Shown here: positions 10,401 through 21,649 of the stretch, piece after piece
How positions within the stretch are numbered: the stretch's first letter is position 1
Layout of the letters: the number at the start of each line of letters is the position of its first letter
Assembly: GCA_017591395.1 (NCBI GenBank)
Contig: WEDG01004886.1
Location: forward strand, 124,001 to 188,000
Length of the DNA stretch: 64,000 nt
From: Schistocephalus solidus
Lineage: Eukaryota > Platyhelminthes > Cestoda > Diphyllobothriidea > Diphyllobothriidae
Direction of reading: 5' to 3'
Program-made: the position numbers and the translations under genes
The notes under the pieces: model-generated
The model's input: the letters and a program-made list of their open reading frames with translations, nothing else
Database searches by the model: none
Told to the model about the DNA's origin: nothing

Positions 10401-12149
10401 CTTTTGGTTGCTTAGCGATTTGGAGACGAATCCTGTTTGGAATAACCCCCTGGTGCCTTAAATCTACCTAAGGACCAATCGATGATATCTTGCAGCCTAG
10501 TGCAGGAAATGTGGATGAACAAAAGGTGCATTACACTATAGGTATCATGATTCCTCAGAATGCCTTCAGTTGCATTTGGACAATAGTTTTTTTTTAATAT
10601 AACGACACACTTACGAATAATATTATGCGTGCTTGCTCTTTTGTCTTCTTGTTTTAAAATACATTATTATATATTTACTGGTTTGTTCATTGGTAACTAA
10701 AAATTTTTTAGTTTTAATAAGGTAACCCCATCAAAAATTCAGTAAAAATAATGCCTCGGATTCCGACGCGCACAAATATGTGACTGCGTCGAACAGCAAT
10801 TAGTTGAGCATCAAGCCTTATAATAATGGGTCCTTTTTATCAGCTTTATCTGATACGTTTTACGCATAATATGGTTGCTGAAAGTCGGAAACCAGAATAC
10901 GAACACCGTATTTTCACTCGATAGCTTCAGGCAAGCGTAGAAAAAGGCATTACAAAGCGTTTATTTTGATACAATAATTCAACATTATAAGAAGGGGCTA
11001 TTTAAAGCACCCGGACTTTGCAATTAGCCGAAGCTGGGAAAGAAGACCAGTTTGGACGCACTACAGAAAGTAACGTCAGCTGAGGAACTTATCTTGTTTT
11101 TTCTCTTATTTGTATTCACACGCCCGTTTGATTTGACAAGCCCTCCTGATATATGTAGATCCCTTATAAAAACTATTGTATTAAAATAAAATGTGACACT
11201 TTACATAGCTTTGGAGAACAGTTATTTTCGCCTTGTAGCAAAAGCCTTTTCCATGTGATTGCAGATTCGCCTGATCACAGTGAATGGAATAACATTACAA
11301 TGTAAGTTAAGAAAGAACTTAACCTTATAAAAACATTTTTTGGCAGTTCTATAGAACTCGCATCACACGATTACACATAATCGTGATTGGTATAAAATGT
11401 ATTCTGTGAACGTGGCGTGCGTGAGCAATTTTCAGTTCGCTTTTTTATTACCCCATTTAAAAGTTCATTTAATACTTCTAAAATGGTAGATGTTTATGAA
11501 AGTATGTGGTACGTTTGTTATTTCACATATTTTAAATAACATTTTGAATGCTCACTGGGAGAAAAGCGAATTTGAAAATAAGTGTTATTTACCCCTTCTA
11601 GGCCCCAGAGAGTGCTTCTTGTAATGTCTAGCAATTTTTGCTGAGCAGAGATGCTCATTTTGGCTGTGAACTTTCAGATTCACAGGCTATTTATAACAAT
11701 TGCTAAATTAAATACATTTTTTGTTTGTACACATGGACAAAAAGGTCCGCTACCGCGGCCAATGATGTCCAACGTTTGCCACACAGTCCGGTGGACGCAG
11801 GAACCTGCACAGCATCAACTCTCTCTCTCTCTCATCCTGCGCACATCTGTGCCCGGAGTCAACATGCATTAGTTTTTAAAGATATGCGCGTCGTCTGGGT
11901 GTACAAAAACCCTATTTATGCGCCTGCTCGGCACACGATAGTTAGGTTTCATCAGAAACAAGAAAAAAGTTTGCTAGATGAAATTTCGTTCAGAGTGTTA
12001 CATACACGCACATCGTTTGCAAATCAACAAACAACAAAATATGCTCTGTGAAAATAAAAGGTTTCCTAATCGCAGTGAAGTGCGTGGAAATGCATATTGT
12101 CTAACACACTCTTTTTTCCTTTACCAAACTAGAACGAATCAAGGAAAAG
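4461..12149. other. AT-rich unique-looking region, no confident gene
   Basis: About 7.7 kb with frequent stops in all frames. The open frames (6009-6254, 8549-8785, 9817-10035, 11651-12051) give no protein I recognise. One segment, 8559-8726, has splice-like borders and is listed separately. A TA tract lies at about 6460-6473 and short A/T homopolymers are common. This may be intergenic or intronic DNA. Confidence 0.5.
8559..8726 (+). other. Weak candidate internal exon
   Basis: A 168-nt open segment begins after an acceptor-like pyrimidine run ending in TTGCAG (8553-8558) and ends at ATTG followed by GTGAGC (8727). Its length is a multiple of three. The translation (for example IIDLGSLERAENVRDKN) has balanced composition but matches no family I know. 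No neighbouring exon is visible, so chance is a serious alternative. Confidence 0.2.
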
Positions 12150-12356
12150 TCAAATGGACCAGTGCCCGACTGAGCTAGCACCCCCTTCTAAGCGTACCAC
12201 ACTCACGATCTTCTTCAAAATATATTGAAGTAGCTCATTTAAGGGCAGCTCCAAAGTTTTATTCTTTAGTGTTTCCTGGAGATCGCATTGAGTAGGTGAC
12301 AATACAGTCTTACTGTTACTTATCGAGTTATTTGTCTTTACTTGCCATGGGGGCAA
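12150..12356 (-). mobile_element. Possible N-terminal fragment of a PLE protein
   Basis: A 68-codon frame on the - strand contains SKTVLSPTQCDLQETLKN followed by LELPLNELLQYILKK. The pattern of a short serine-rich lead, 'L(S/T)xTQxxLLxxGLxF'-like segment and a helix resembles the region before the RT in many PLEs. The match is loose and there is no second copy in the window for comparison. It sits back to back with the + strand PLE at 12415. Confidence 0.3.
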
Positions 12357-12414
12357 GTTATCCCGCCAGCTAACAAACGTTCACTCAACGAAGTGTAGTG
12401 CTCGTGAACAATAC

Positions 12415-12975
12415 TGTATGTAAAGAATATATCTGAGCTCGTCAAAAGAGAGCTAAAAAAACCCAGATACAAAAGGCACACAAACCTACAACAACTTTAC
12501 ATACCCAACTAGGAGACCCTTTGCTATTTCAACAGAACAGAAGTCGTCTAAAAAATACCGTCTACAAGTTGTGATGTGGTTTATTGTGGCCAAACCGGGA
12601 AATCTCTATCCATCCACTTACATGCACATCAGTTAGCGGTGAGGAGACAAGACACCTTATGTCAGGTACCCATGCACAACAAAGAAGGGCCGCAAATTAC
12701 TCGAGGTGATGCAGTCAGACGAATCACGCGTTTAGAGGCATATCGATGTGAATACCAATTACAAATATCTCAAGGTCAATTGGAAGTGAACACAGTCAGT
12801 ATCGAGTGGATAAATTAAAGCATTGGACGCCTTTTGGCTCAAAATTTAGTTAATCACAGAATCTTGTGTTATATATTGTTTAAATTTAACTGTGTTCTGT
12901 ACACCCCCATTTGTCGGAAGATGAACTATGTAACAGACTCGAATGTTTACTTAGTTATTATGTTCCCAATTAGCT
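12415..12975 (+). mobile_element. Penelope-like element remnant, GIY-YIG domain and tail
   Basis: From 12420 the frame reads VKNISELVKRELKKPRYKR, the linker also seen at 1-905 (IKNVSELVKRNM). GIY-YIG sequence follows from about 12573: VYCGQTGKSLSIHLHAHQLA then VRRQDTLCQVPMH. The frame continues to 12818, but the conserved C-terminal block is not recognisable. At 12860-12975 the tail matches the one at 775-885 (TGTTTAAATTTAACTGT and later TTCCCAATT). Upstream RT sequence is absent, so it is 5'-truncated. The frame at 12834-13124 is tail sequence read as protein and should not be taken as a gene. Confidence 0.8.
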
Positions 12976-15900
12976 TCAATTTACGTTTTTATTACCTATG
13001 TATCTTTTCGAATGCCCTGTTGTACACTGTGATAGGATTTACAGTGTCCATGGCTTTGATTCTCTACTCGTTTGCTTATTTTACCTGGCACTCAACGGGT
13101 TCTGTCATAGGCACAAGTTATTAGCGCGAAAAATTCCTCCAATTGATTTCAGAGAGTAAAACGTACGCCAAGGAAGTGCTTCCAGTTTAAGGCATTAAGT
13201 TCACGCTCAGAACTTAATGGCACTTTTTCGGCAATAACTGTCAAACGAACAAAATCACCCTATATATCAACACATAAGGACCAAAGAATGTGACTTTTAG
13301 CACAGTTGTTGGTACAGGTTTTTTTCTGCTGGGTGTCTTAATTCGCAGACATACATTTAACACAACTGCATTCAGGCAAACCTTTGCTAGCGAGAGATGC
13401 CTGTAACTTGAAAATGTATTTTAAACCACTCAGGTATAATTTGAAAATGTCAGATCCAAACTTTGAGAGTTATATAAAGACAATAATCAAAAATTTCACC
13501 ACTCAGGATTAAATGTTTCAAACGGTTTTTAAAACACAGTTTGCAACGTTAAATGTATTATCAGGCTTCCGGCCATCTGGGTTTGCTTCGATTTGCTCAG
13601 TTGGGTTTATGGCATCGCTGCGGTGATGATTTGCATCCCGTTTTCTGCTTTGAAGTGGCCGCGTCTATGGTGCGGCCTGCTTGGCAATAAGATTTAGTTG
13701 GAGCGGACAGAGAATAAAAGTCTTACTGCTCATCTTAGTGGCTGTGAGCTGTTTTTTCTTTCCACCATTGCCAGAAAATATCTTGGCACGCGAAAGCGTT
13801 TCAAAGATATCCCTGCATTCTCACCCATACGTTCCTGGCTTTTTGTTCACCCATCATCAAATGCCCTTATTGCAATATCATGCAGGGCTGTAAATGTTAG
13901 CTCAGTATAATAGTCATTTCGGCTTTTGCGTCTATATATGTCTGGGATACCTCCGTCTCAATGTTAACGCATTATGGGTTGTCAATTTACATTCAGTGGA
14001 TCATTGAATTTAGTTATTCAGGGTTCCATGACAATCGACTGAGACCAGGAATATACGCCTACACATAGTGTATTAACGATCGCTGATAAGCCGCAATAAG
14101 AAGATGAAAATGGACAACCTTTTTGTCTTGCTGTTCTTATTTGCGAGCAATAATAAGCAGCCATCATAATCCGAAGTGTTTTACACCATCGTAATTAAGA
14201 TTAGCAATTAGTGATGATTTAAGGAAGAACATTTTTTTAATGCCCAACAAAACAAATTTGTTTATTATTTGCAAAAGGCCCGAACGGATTTTAAAATTAT
14301 TGATGATGCAGCAGGGAAAATGGCTAATTTGACAACTGTGTGTACTCGATAGCTGCTATTGTAAGTCATAAAGTTAGAAACTTTAAAATAAAATGGTCTG
14401 TTTTGAAAGAAAAATAGAGAAAATGACAGGATCTAAGTGGTCCTGTTTGACATTTTTAAATACGTTTCTTGCAAGTTGGCTTAGAGTGGATCCAGAAAAA
14501 AACTCATATTCAAATGATACAAGAGCGTTTACATTCAAGTTCTATCAATATTTAGGGTCAAAATTCCAACACTAACCCTCAACGCATAAATAGCCTTGTC
14601 TTACCTTTCAATACCGTGCACTGGGACGGCCTCCGAAATTAAGCGAGAACATTAAGCTGCCTTGAATCATCAAGCCACTTCATGATATAACGAAATTCTG
14701 ACAAGAGGTCAATAACTGTTTCGTACTAATCGTTTTTAACAGTTATGAACAAAGTACATAAAACACATCATACGATATAATGATCTATTTATTTCATCTC
14801 TTAAATTCGACGCTTATCGTAAGTTGAATACGTTAAGAAAAAACGATATTCGATGCAGTCTAGGCATCTTATTTAACACGTTAGGAAACTGGTTCATAAT
14901 CCATAAATCAGCCGTATGTATCATTCGATCAATTATTTGACGGCATCATAACATTTGTACAATCGCACGTGATAAGGCGCATTAGTTTCTTTTGAAATAT
15001 ACAAAATGGAATACTCATTAAGTCAAAAACGTGAATAAAACAGGATTTACACTAATAAATTTTAAAAAAAGAGATTTTGATAATTATAGCTATTAAGTTA
15101 CTTTTCTACTCAGCTTGGCCACTAGTCAACTTCCGTTAGCAAAGTTAGTATGATGAAAAAGAAGCATGACAATGTGATAAGGAGCTGTGCCTCACTTTTG
15201 TTGCTTAAAATGCATTAACCCTGAATGAAGGCGTCATGGCCTGATTAGCTACAAAAGGAAGTCAGTGGATCTGATCGCACCTGAACCACTGAGATATACA
15301 TGGAAAAATTGTCTACTCTTAACATTAGCATGGTCTTTATTAATCTGTTAAGGCGAGGCCTTCTTATACATTCGTTGATTTTTGCTGACCTCTGTTCAAT
15401 TACCTCTCAAGGTGGCTTCTGTAATTTATGTTTTTTAAGATCTCCAAATAAAGTTACTTTGTGAAGTAACGTACGTTTTGTCGTGATGTCGGCCAGCTTT
15501 TCCGCGTCGATGAAAAGTTAAACGTACCTGTGGGCCGACATTATTGGTTGGGGGAATAAACGTCTTAGAAACTAAATATATAATAATGCACTTTCAGTTA
15601 AGCCAGTAAACACTTAGACAAGTGGTTAAAAATAAGGTTCAGTGCGCTGGGGCTGGAAGCTCAGTTTTGGTTCGCCATGTCTGAGGAAGGCAATCGGAAA
15701 GCCATGAGATTCTAATAGACGAGCTTGTACTAACGTTAACAAAACTTCCTCTATTAGTCGCTGTAGGATTGGGGTGCCTAGAGGCAGATATAAGCATGCC
15801 AAAACGTATTTCGAGCATAACTTAATCTTCTGAAGAGAGTTTTTCTGCTCAATGTTCTTCGAGCAGTTTCCCGCTTGTAATTATTTAATGAAGAAATAAC

Positions 15901-18039
15901 GGAACTATTTGTGTTCATTAAGGCACAGAAGGGCGATAGTTATTTTGAATTAAATGTCTTTTGGGGAAGGCTGCTTTGTTGTTTTTTTCCAGACAACTGA
16001 CATCACGCCATACGACCCAAAAGGGAATGGTCAATTTGTTGGTACCAATCGCACAATCCCATTGTTGCTTTTACCAAAGGTAACCATGACCACATGTGAG
16101 ATGTCGTATATGTCCTCTGTTCACTTGCATGTCTGTTCCGCTCGCCCATTACTTCCTGATGGGCCACGATTTGGGAGAAGGAGAGAACGATACGCCTTCT
16201 TTTGAAAGAGTCAATTGAATTATTTTTCAGCAAAATGATATCTTTTCACTGTGGATAAAATAAGTATGCAAAAGAGATAGCCCCAAACTAAAACACAAGA
16301 TATTTTGTAACCGAAACCTGCAACTCTCGTTCGATAAAGTGTCGCAAAATAACGCCAGATTTTCTTTAAACCGGTACAGGCGCCATTTGCGTGTGACCTT
16401 CATATTGTAGTAAATATAAACAAAGAGTGGTTACTAGAGTACCTAATGAGAAAATTGCGAGCACATGGACATAAAAAGTGAATGTGAATGGAGGAGCAAA
16501 GACCGCAGTTCAAATTCGAAAATATCTTGTAAATTTTCTCCGATATCCCCAGAATTAACTTGACTTCTGGCCAAAATACTTCCATCCTGACTCCTTGCAG
16601 CAAGAAACTCGCCACTTATTGCACTTGTTGCACCATCTTCCATCCAAAAAGCTCACATCAAATGCCAGTCACCCAACGTTATTCAACAGATTCATTCATC
16701 GAAATTCCAAAACGCATCAAGGTTGCCTTATTATCTTTGATTAAGCGCTACCCACTGCAACTAACAAAACATTTCTTAACTTCTATCACCAGTTTACGAT
16801 ACATTTGACCAAACAAAAGCCCAACCATGACCAACATCAAGGTTGTTCACTAAAATCTCTGCCTACAAAGCCGAACCACTAATTACATCCTGTCGAACTC
16901 GAGAACATTATAATTGGTATCTACTTGATAGCACGGTGATCCCAAAAGCGGCTCCACATAGCGCTTAAATAGAAAAAAAATAAAGTTTTTTGAGTCGTTT
17001 AACTATGACTTACTATAAGTTTCTGGGGACCAACCTGGTAAGTCCCAGTTCGTAACTTCTTCTTGTTTCTCAATGTTCTATAGATACCCCATTCCTTAAT
17101 CTTTGTATTTGTGGTGGTTGAACATTCTGTGGCTAAGTTTTCATTGAAATATTGGTTCATATTTCCTTGCATATTTTCCCCTGCTCTTTGTACAATTTAA
17201 AACATTCCCTTTAACTACCCGTTATCCTTATGGATACATAATGGCATGCTTAAACTTAGTCACTTTTACCACAAGAAATCATTTATCCCCATTAGCATAC
17301 ATTCCTAAGTGAAGTGCTCCACGTTAATTAGTTTGCAACATTATTGATTCATTACCCCTAGAACACCGATATGCATTCAATTCTAACAATAAAAATAATA
17401 TTCTGCTCCACGGAGAACACTAGCAAAAGTCCAAAATCTCCTGTCTTGTCGCAAATAACGGCGGTAGCGTCCGATTCGCCAGCCAGACTTTCGATTCTAT
17501 AATCACGACCAATTTTTTGGTGAGCCAATTGTCTTGCTGGAAAGCAATTCGATCAGTTTCCAATGACTCAAAATCACAGATCAAACCGACGTTTACCATG
17601 AGTCCACTGTTGCTCTCTGCTGGCTGACAAATACTAAGTTGGCCAAGAACGAAATTCGGGTTGTTTTATGTGAACCTTTGGGAAATCTCTTTTTCAGACA
17701 ACATGCATCTTTGCTGCTTCGTTAAAATCAGCAACCCCGATGTTTTGGTCACCTGAAATTCGATCATATGTGTGAGATTAAAAACATTTTCACCAGAATT
17801 TTGCTTACATTTAAATAAATATTCATTAAAAACACTATCTTGCGGAAAGTGGTTATTATTAAGGTCAAAACCTGCTTTAGATGTTTAGATCAGCTACATA
17901 GATGATGATTACAGCGATTATCGTGTTCTGGGACCAAATTGAAATGACGCAGTTTAAGGATAAATATGTTATAATTGGTTATCATTCGTATGTTTAAACC
18001 TGGTTCGTGTATCAGCCCAAACGTTTCGAAGGATATAAC
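12976..18039. other. Mostly featureless AT-rich region
   Basis: About 5 kb with no recognised gene. A GC-richer patch at about 13560-13910 carries two overlapping 70-codon frames (from 13681 and 13698), neither recognised. 15480-15960 and 16560-17620 also lack matches to the repeats found elsewhere in the window. The frames at 15954-16233 and 16400-16808 overlap on both strands and look like chance. Confidence 0.45.
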
Positions 18040-18440
18040 AAGGGTTCTCTGCATATTTTTTGTCTTGGAGTGCCGTGTGGGCATCAATTGCGGCCCACAA
18101 AATGCAAAAGGATTGCTGTTTTTCCGCTTGTCTCGATAGACAGAAGCCCTGAGGTGAAATAATACCAATTATGAGGTTACTGCTCATTCGACAGAGCTTA
18201 CACGAAGTTGGATGAGGCGGAAGTTTTTGTGAGAGGTGACGGAGGCCTGAAGCACGCTTTATGGGTCTCCTGCCCACAATAGGTCCGCAAGCTAAGGGAC
18301 CATATTTATAGTCAGACTGCCGATTTATTATTAAATCAAGAATCGATACGAGTGATGGAATTTTAGCCATTAACAAGTCAGAGGCGAGTGATACAACAAT
18401 CACCGCAGCAACTACGGTGACTAATGCGGAAAACGAGGCG
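18040..18440 (+). mobile_element. Badly decayed Penelope-like element, GIY-YIG end and tail
   Basis: The + strand shows, across several frames, VLECRVGINCGPQNAKGL (the C-x2-C and YIGQTGR-like region), then YTKLDEAEVFVRGDGGLKHA (about 18192-18250). The latter lines up with FDKAKGLVRGDHRMRHE at 33.3 kb and FKCNEAEICPRGGNCGS at 38.2 kb. SCPQ follows where the better copies have the GPQSINKCN-type block. The tail at 18370-18405 resembles the tails at 33.1 and 38.0 kb. At least two frame changes and several stops are needed to follow it. A 144-codon frame on the opposite strand (17969-18403) overlaps it and is most likely a shadow. Confidence 0.55.
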
Positions 18441-19430
18441 TTGGATGGGAATTTTGTGACATAGAGTTAACACCTCTTGTGCATCCACTGCACTGATCTG
18501 TCGCTGTGCCTAATGTTGGCTTTGAGTTCGAACCCGTAGCCTCAAGCACAGAAATAACATTTTAACAGTTATTGCATCCGATTGTTCACAAGTAGATCAA
18601 TTAACAAACCTGACACAAATATAATTCCAAAAGCTGCAATTTGTTTGCGAAAAATAATTTTTAATACGTTTCTCCGGTAAAAAATGCCCATTGATAGCTG
18701 CTTTTGAAAGTCCTTTGAGAATACTGATTTTATTGGCAATGAAAACAATGTTAACAGCGAATGCGTTAAGTGCTTAACGGCAGTCAATACGATTAATCGA
18801 CAAAGTGTCATAGTATTAGTGGATAGTTAAAGCTTATTTTCAGTGACCCATGGAAAAGAATCCCTTATTTTATTATGTTCAGGTGGCGTTGGAGGTAAGT
18901 GAAAGGATTGCTTAACGCAGATAACTTATTTAACCCTAATATAATATATTTATGATACTTTCTATTTCTTCAAAATTCAGTAGACGACCGTAGCGCTATG
19001 CTGCCCACAGAACACAATAGGGAATTAATTCTACGACAGGTTTAGAGATTGTGTCACAATCGCGTACCCTTTGAGGGGGTTTGCGTAGATTGGAAGGTGA
19101 ACACTGCAAAATTATTCACCTACGAAAGTGGATTTTAAAGAAATTAAAAGTATAATAATTGAAGCAGTTGAGTAGGTAATAGTAAGTTGTTTATATTAGG
19201 AGCTGAATAGAGCATGTACGGCAGATCGAAATGTACCACTTAGGAAGGATGACCAACAGGCAGATTTTCCTGCTGTGTAACAGCAGTTTGAGCACTATAT
19301 AAGAGTCACAACTGAGAAGGTACACCGTTTGCCTCCACTTACTGGTAGTGGTCGTTTGCCAATATACACATGAATAATTTCCTAGAAAATTCTAACTTGC
19401 AAAGCATCGACTGCACCCCCTCCTTGAAAA
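18441..19430. other. Spacer between converging PLE remnants
   Basis: About 1 kb between the 3' end of a + strand PLE and the 3' side of the - strand PLE at 19450-20255. It may hold part of the latter's tail, but no tail motif is clear. An isolated B-box-like GAGTTCGAACCC occurs near 18518-18529 without a matching A box. Confidence 0.4.
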
Positions 19431-20255
19431 TATGTTATACAACGTCCAGACATTAAGATGCGGTTATGGGCGCAGTAAAGGAGATTTTAACTATCCTTCT
19501 ACTCGTGTAACACATTAAATCATGCCCAATAAATACATGCCTGAGAAAAGACAAATTCTGACTGAGCAACGATGCGATTTGTTTATTGGTCTTAGCTTTC
19601 AAACTCCTGCAGGAGTCTATAGTAAGAGATAATATCAGCAATGGCAGAAGAATGACACCCTTAGGCGTTATAATACAACCAATAACCACTGACTCACGTC
19701 TGGAGGGGATTGAGTGTGGCTCTGTACGCCGGCGCCAAATCAATATATTGATTGATTGAGTTACCGTCCGTGAACCAGGAAGAAATCAATTCTCGGCTCG
19801 TCTTGTTTCCGGCGTGGGCCATTATCTTGACCGCCACGAACATAAACTCATGCGCCATTCGCAAGTGAGGGCAGCAACATCCGATAATAAATCGCCCCAT
19901 CATACCGCCAAAGTAGGCATGTGATTGCTCTTCGATGTTTCATATGTTTTTGATTTTTATAACCCTGCTGGCAAACCACGCAAACTGAGGGTTCCTGAAG
20001 CATTTGTAGATGAGGGACTTTAGATAACCGTGGGCTGTAAAAAGGGCATGTGATTACTCCATCTTTTCTTTATCCCACTGTTGTTGCTAAAGTGTGTTTG
20101 GACAAGTCAGAAGAGGGTTCTGACACAACTGCCGTTGTGGCCAACAGGGTGGTTGCTTCGGAAATAGAGAATGGTAAACTGGATATCGTATCTGACCCCC
20201 GAAGTTCTGGGCCAGATACGTCGACGAAAAGTTCATCATAATCAACAGGAGTCAC
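19431..20255 (-). mobile_element. Penelope-like element remnant, RT end fused to GIY-YIG C-terminus
   Basis: On the - strand 20180-20040 aligns base by base with the RT end of the + copy at 20425-20585. Both encode the SNHPVSHKCSCLRTL-type block, here frameshifted. The sequence then continues into an endonuclease end, 19850-19700: MAHEFMFVAVKIMAHAGNK, TSRELISSWFTD, INQYIDLAPAYRA. The linker and the first half of the GIY-YIG domain are missing, so there is an internal deletion near 19960. The E of SREL and the W-F-T-D block are conserved. It begins at the same RT position as the + copy at 20260, and the two lie head to head. Confidence 0.8.
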
Positions 20256-21540
20256 TTGAAGTCTTTCAGGGCATTGTTAAATTCAATCTTTTTCCTCGGC
20301 ATCCAAATTACCATGGAAGGAGAAGTCAACAATCAGTTGCCCTTCCTTGGCGTCTAAGTTATAAAGTTGGCGGACGAAAAGATAAGAAAAATGGTTTACT
20401 GTAAGGCAACCAACACTAGGCGCATCCTTCATTTCCGAAGCAACCACCCTGTTAGTCACAAATGCAGTTGTCTCAGAACCCTCTGCCGACATGTCACAAC
20501 ACACTACAGCGATGGCGGAGGGAAGAAGGAGGAGATGGAGTACTTACATGCCCTTTTTACAGCCAGCAGTTATCTAAAGTCCTTCATCCGCAAATGCCCC
20601 AGGAAGCCTCAGTTTGAGCATTCGAGCGGAGAAAAGCCAAGGTTTTGACTCGCAATCCCCTATGTGACGAACGTTTCAGAGGCAAATGCAAGAATCCTAA
20701 AACCTTTTGGGATTGGCGTGGCTCATAAACCAAAATGCTCTAACAAACAGCAAGTCATTAAACCTAAAGACCCGCTACCAGTAACAGAACAATCAACAGT
20801 GGTCTACATATTGTGCTGCAAGTTATGCTTGTGAAACGGCCAAGCGCCTGGGCACAAGGTTGCATGAACAGAAACTTGAAATCAACCGCAACAACAAGTT
20901 GTCCTTTGTTTTGGGTGACGCACAACAGTTGAACCATGATTTCGCTTTTAAGAAAACGAGGATGATTGGCCGAGCCAATGAGAAGATGGCCAGACTGGTC
21001 CTCTAGAGTTGGTCCTCGAATGGCACAATCAACCGAGCTATAGACTTACATCCGGTCTACCAGGCGCTTCGTAGAAGGCTCGGATCAGTTCGGCCAGGGC
21101 CAATAAGGTAAACGAGCACACGGAACCGAGAGCCCACGCTCACGGAAAATCGGGGTGGCGGCGATGGTCAAATGACCAAAGTCAAACACTGCCTCACCAA
21201 TGCGCCCGTAAAACGAAGAACAACTCACGAGAGCAGCAACGAATGATCAGTCCGCTGATTGACGTGGGGGAGGCCAACAGGCGTGCTGCCGTGCCTTAAC
21301 CTACGAAGGCTCCAAAGAGGACAGCGATCACGCGAGCCCACCGGCGTTCAACCTCGAAGATGTCTAAGGAATTCAGCAGCGATCGGGCAGGCCATAGTTC
21401 ACACGTCCACCATGGTTATAATACGAGGCACGTGGCAAGACTGACTAACTGAAGACCAATAAGAGCATCAAGCACTATCCTCTGATGATAGAAGCGAGAA
21501 GGCTTTCGAAACGTCAGTAAAAATACAATTTTGTCCATGA
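20256..21540 (+). mobile_element. Penelope-like element remnant, RT C-terminal half, GIY-YIG, tail
   Basis: Starts in the RT with IQITMEGEVNNQLPFLGV (the L-P-F-L-D primer-grip region, with D changed to G). KATNTRRILHFRSNHPVSHK follows, then the thumb, HALFTASSYLKSFIRKCPRK. The linker reads IPYVTNVSEANARILKPFGI. The endonuclease continues as VVYILCCKLCL, then in another frame ETAKRLGTRLHEQKLEI and DFAFKKTRMIGRANEKM, ending NRAIDLHPVYQALRRRL at about 21090. A G/C-rich tail runs to 21540 and ends with CTGATGA (21482) and CGAAACGTC (21507-21515). Stops and frameshifts make it inactive. It is the longest PLE copy here, about 1.3 kb, and is still 5'-truncated. Confidence 0.85.
21470..21525 (+). ncRNA. 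Hammerhead-like core in PLE 3' tail (+)
   Basis: CTGATGA (21482-21488), a hairpin with AAGC/GCTT arms, GAAAC (21508-21512) and GTC (21513-21515) are in hammerhead order. Stem III would be the self-complementary ACGT with no loop, the same logic as in the short tandem units. Stem I is poor (only scattered pairs between CACTATCCT and AGTAAAAAT), so this copy is probably inactive. Confidence 0.5.
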
Positions 21541-21617
21541 AATTGCCTTCTCTTCTTTATTGTTCTCTTCAAGAGATGATGAACGTGATAAGATATTGGG
21601 ACCTCGAATCTTTACGC

Positions 21618-21646
21618 ATATAAATATATATATATATATATTTATA
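21618..21646. repeat. (TA)n tract between convergent PLE tails
   Basis: An imperfect TA tract (ATAAATATATATA...) lies exactly between the 3' end of the + strand PLE (to about 21540) and the 3' end of the - strand PLE (from about 21650). Confidence 0.85.
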
Positions 21647-21649
21647 TGG

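Noticed and set aside
12834..13124. 96-codon hydrophobic frame as a membrane protein
   Set aside because: Its first 45 codons are PLE tail sequence shared with other copies, and the rest is AT-rich DNA that reads as hydrophobic residues.
17890..18403. 144-codon and 92-codon frames on the - strand
   Set aside because: They lie opposite a decayed + strand PLE whose motifs are recognisable, so they are likely shadows.
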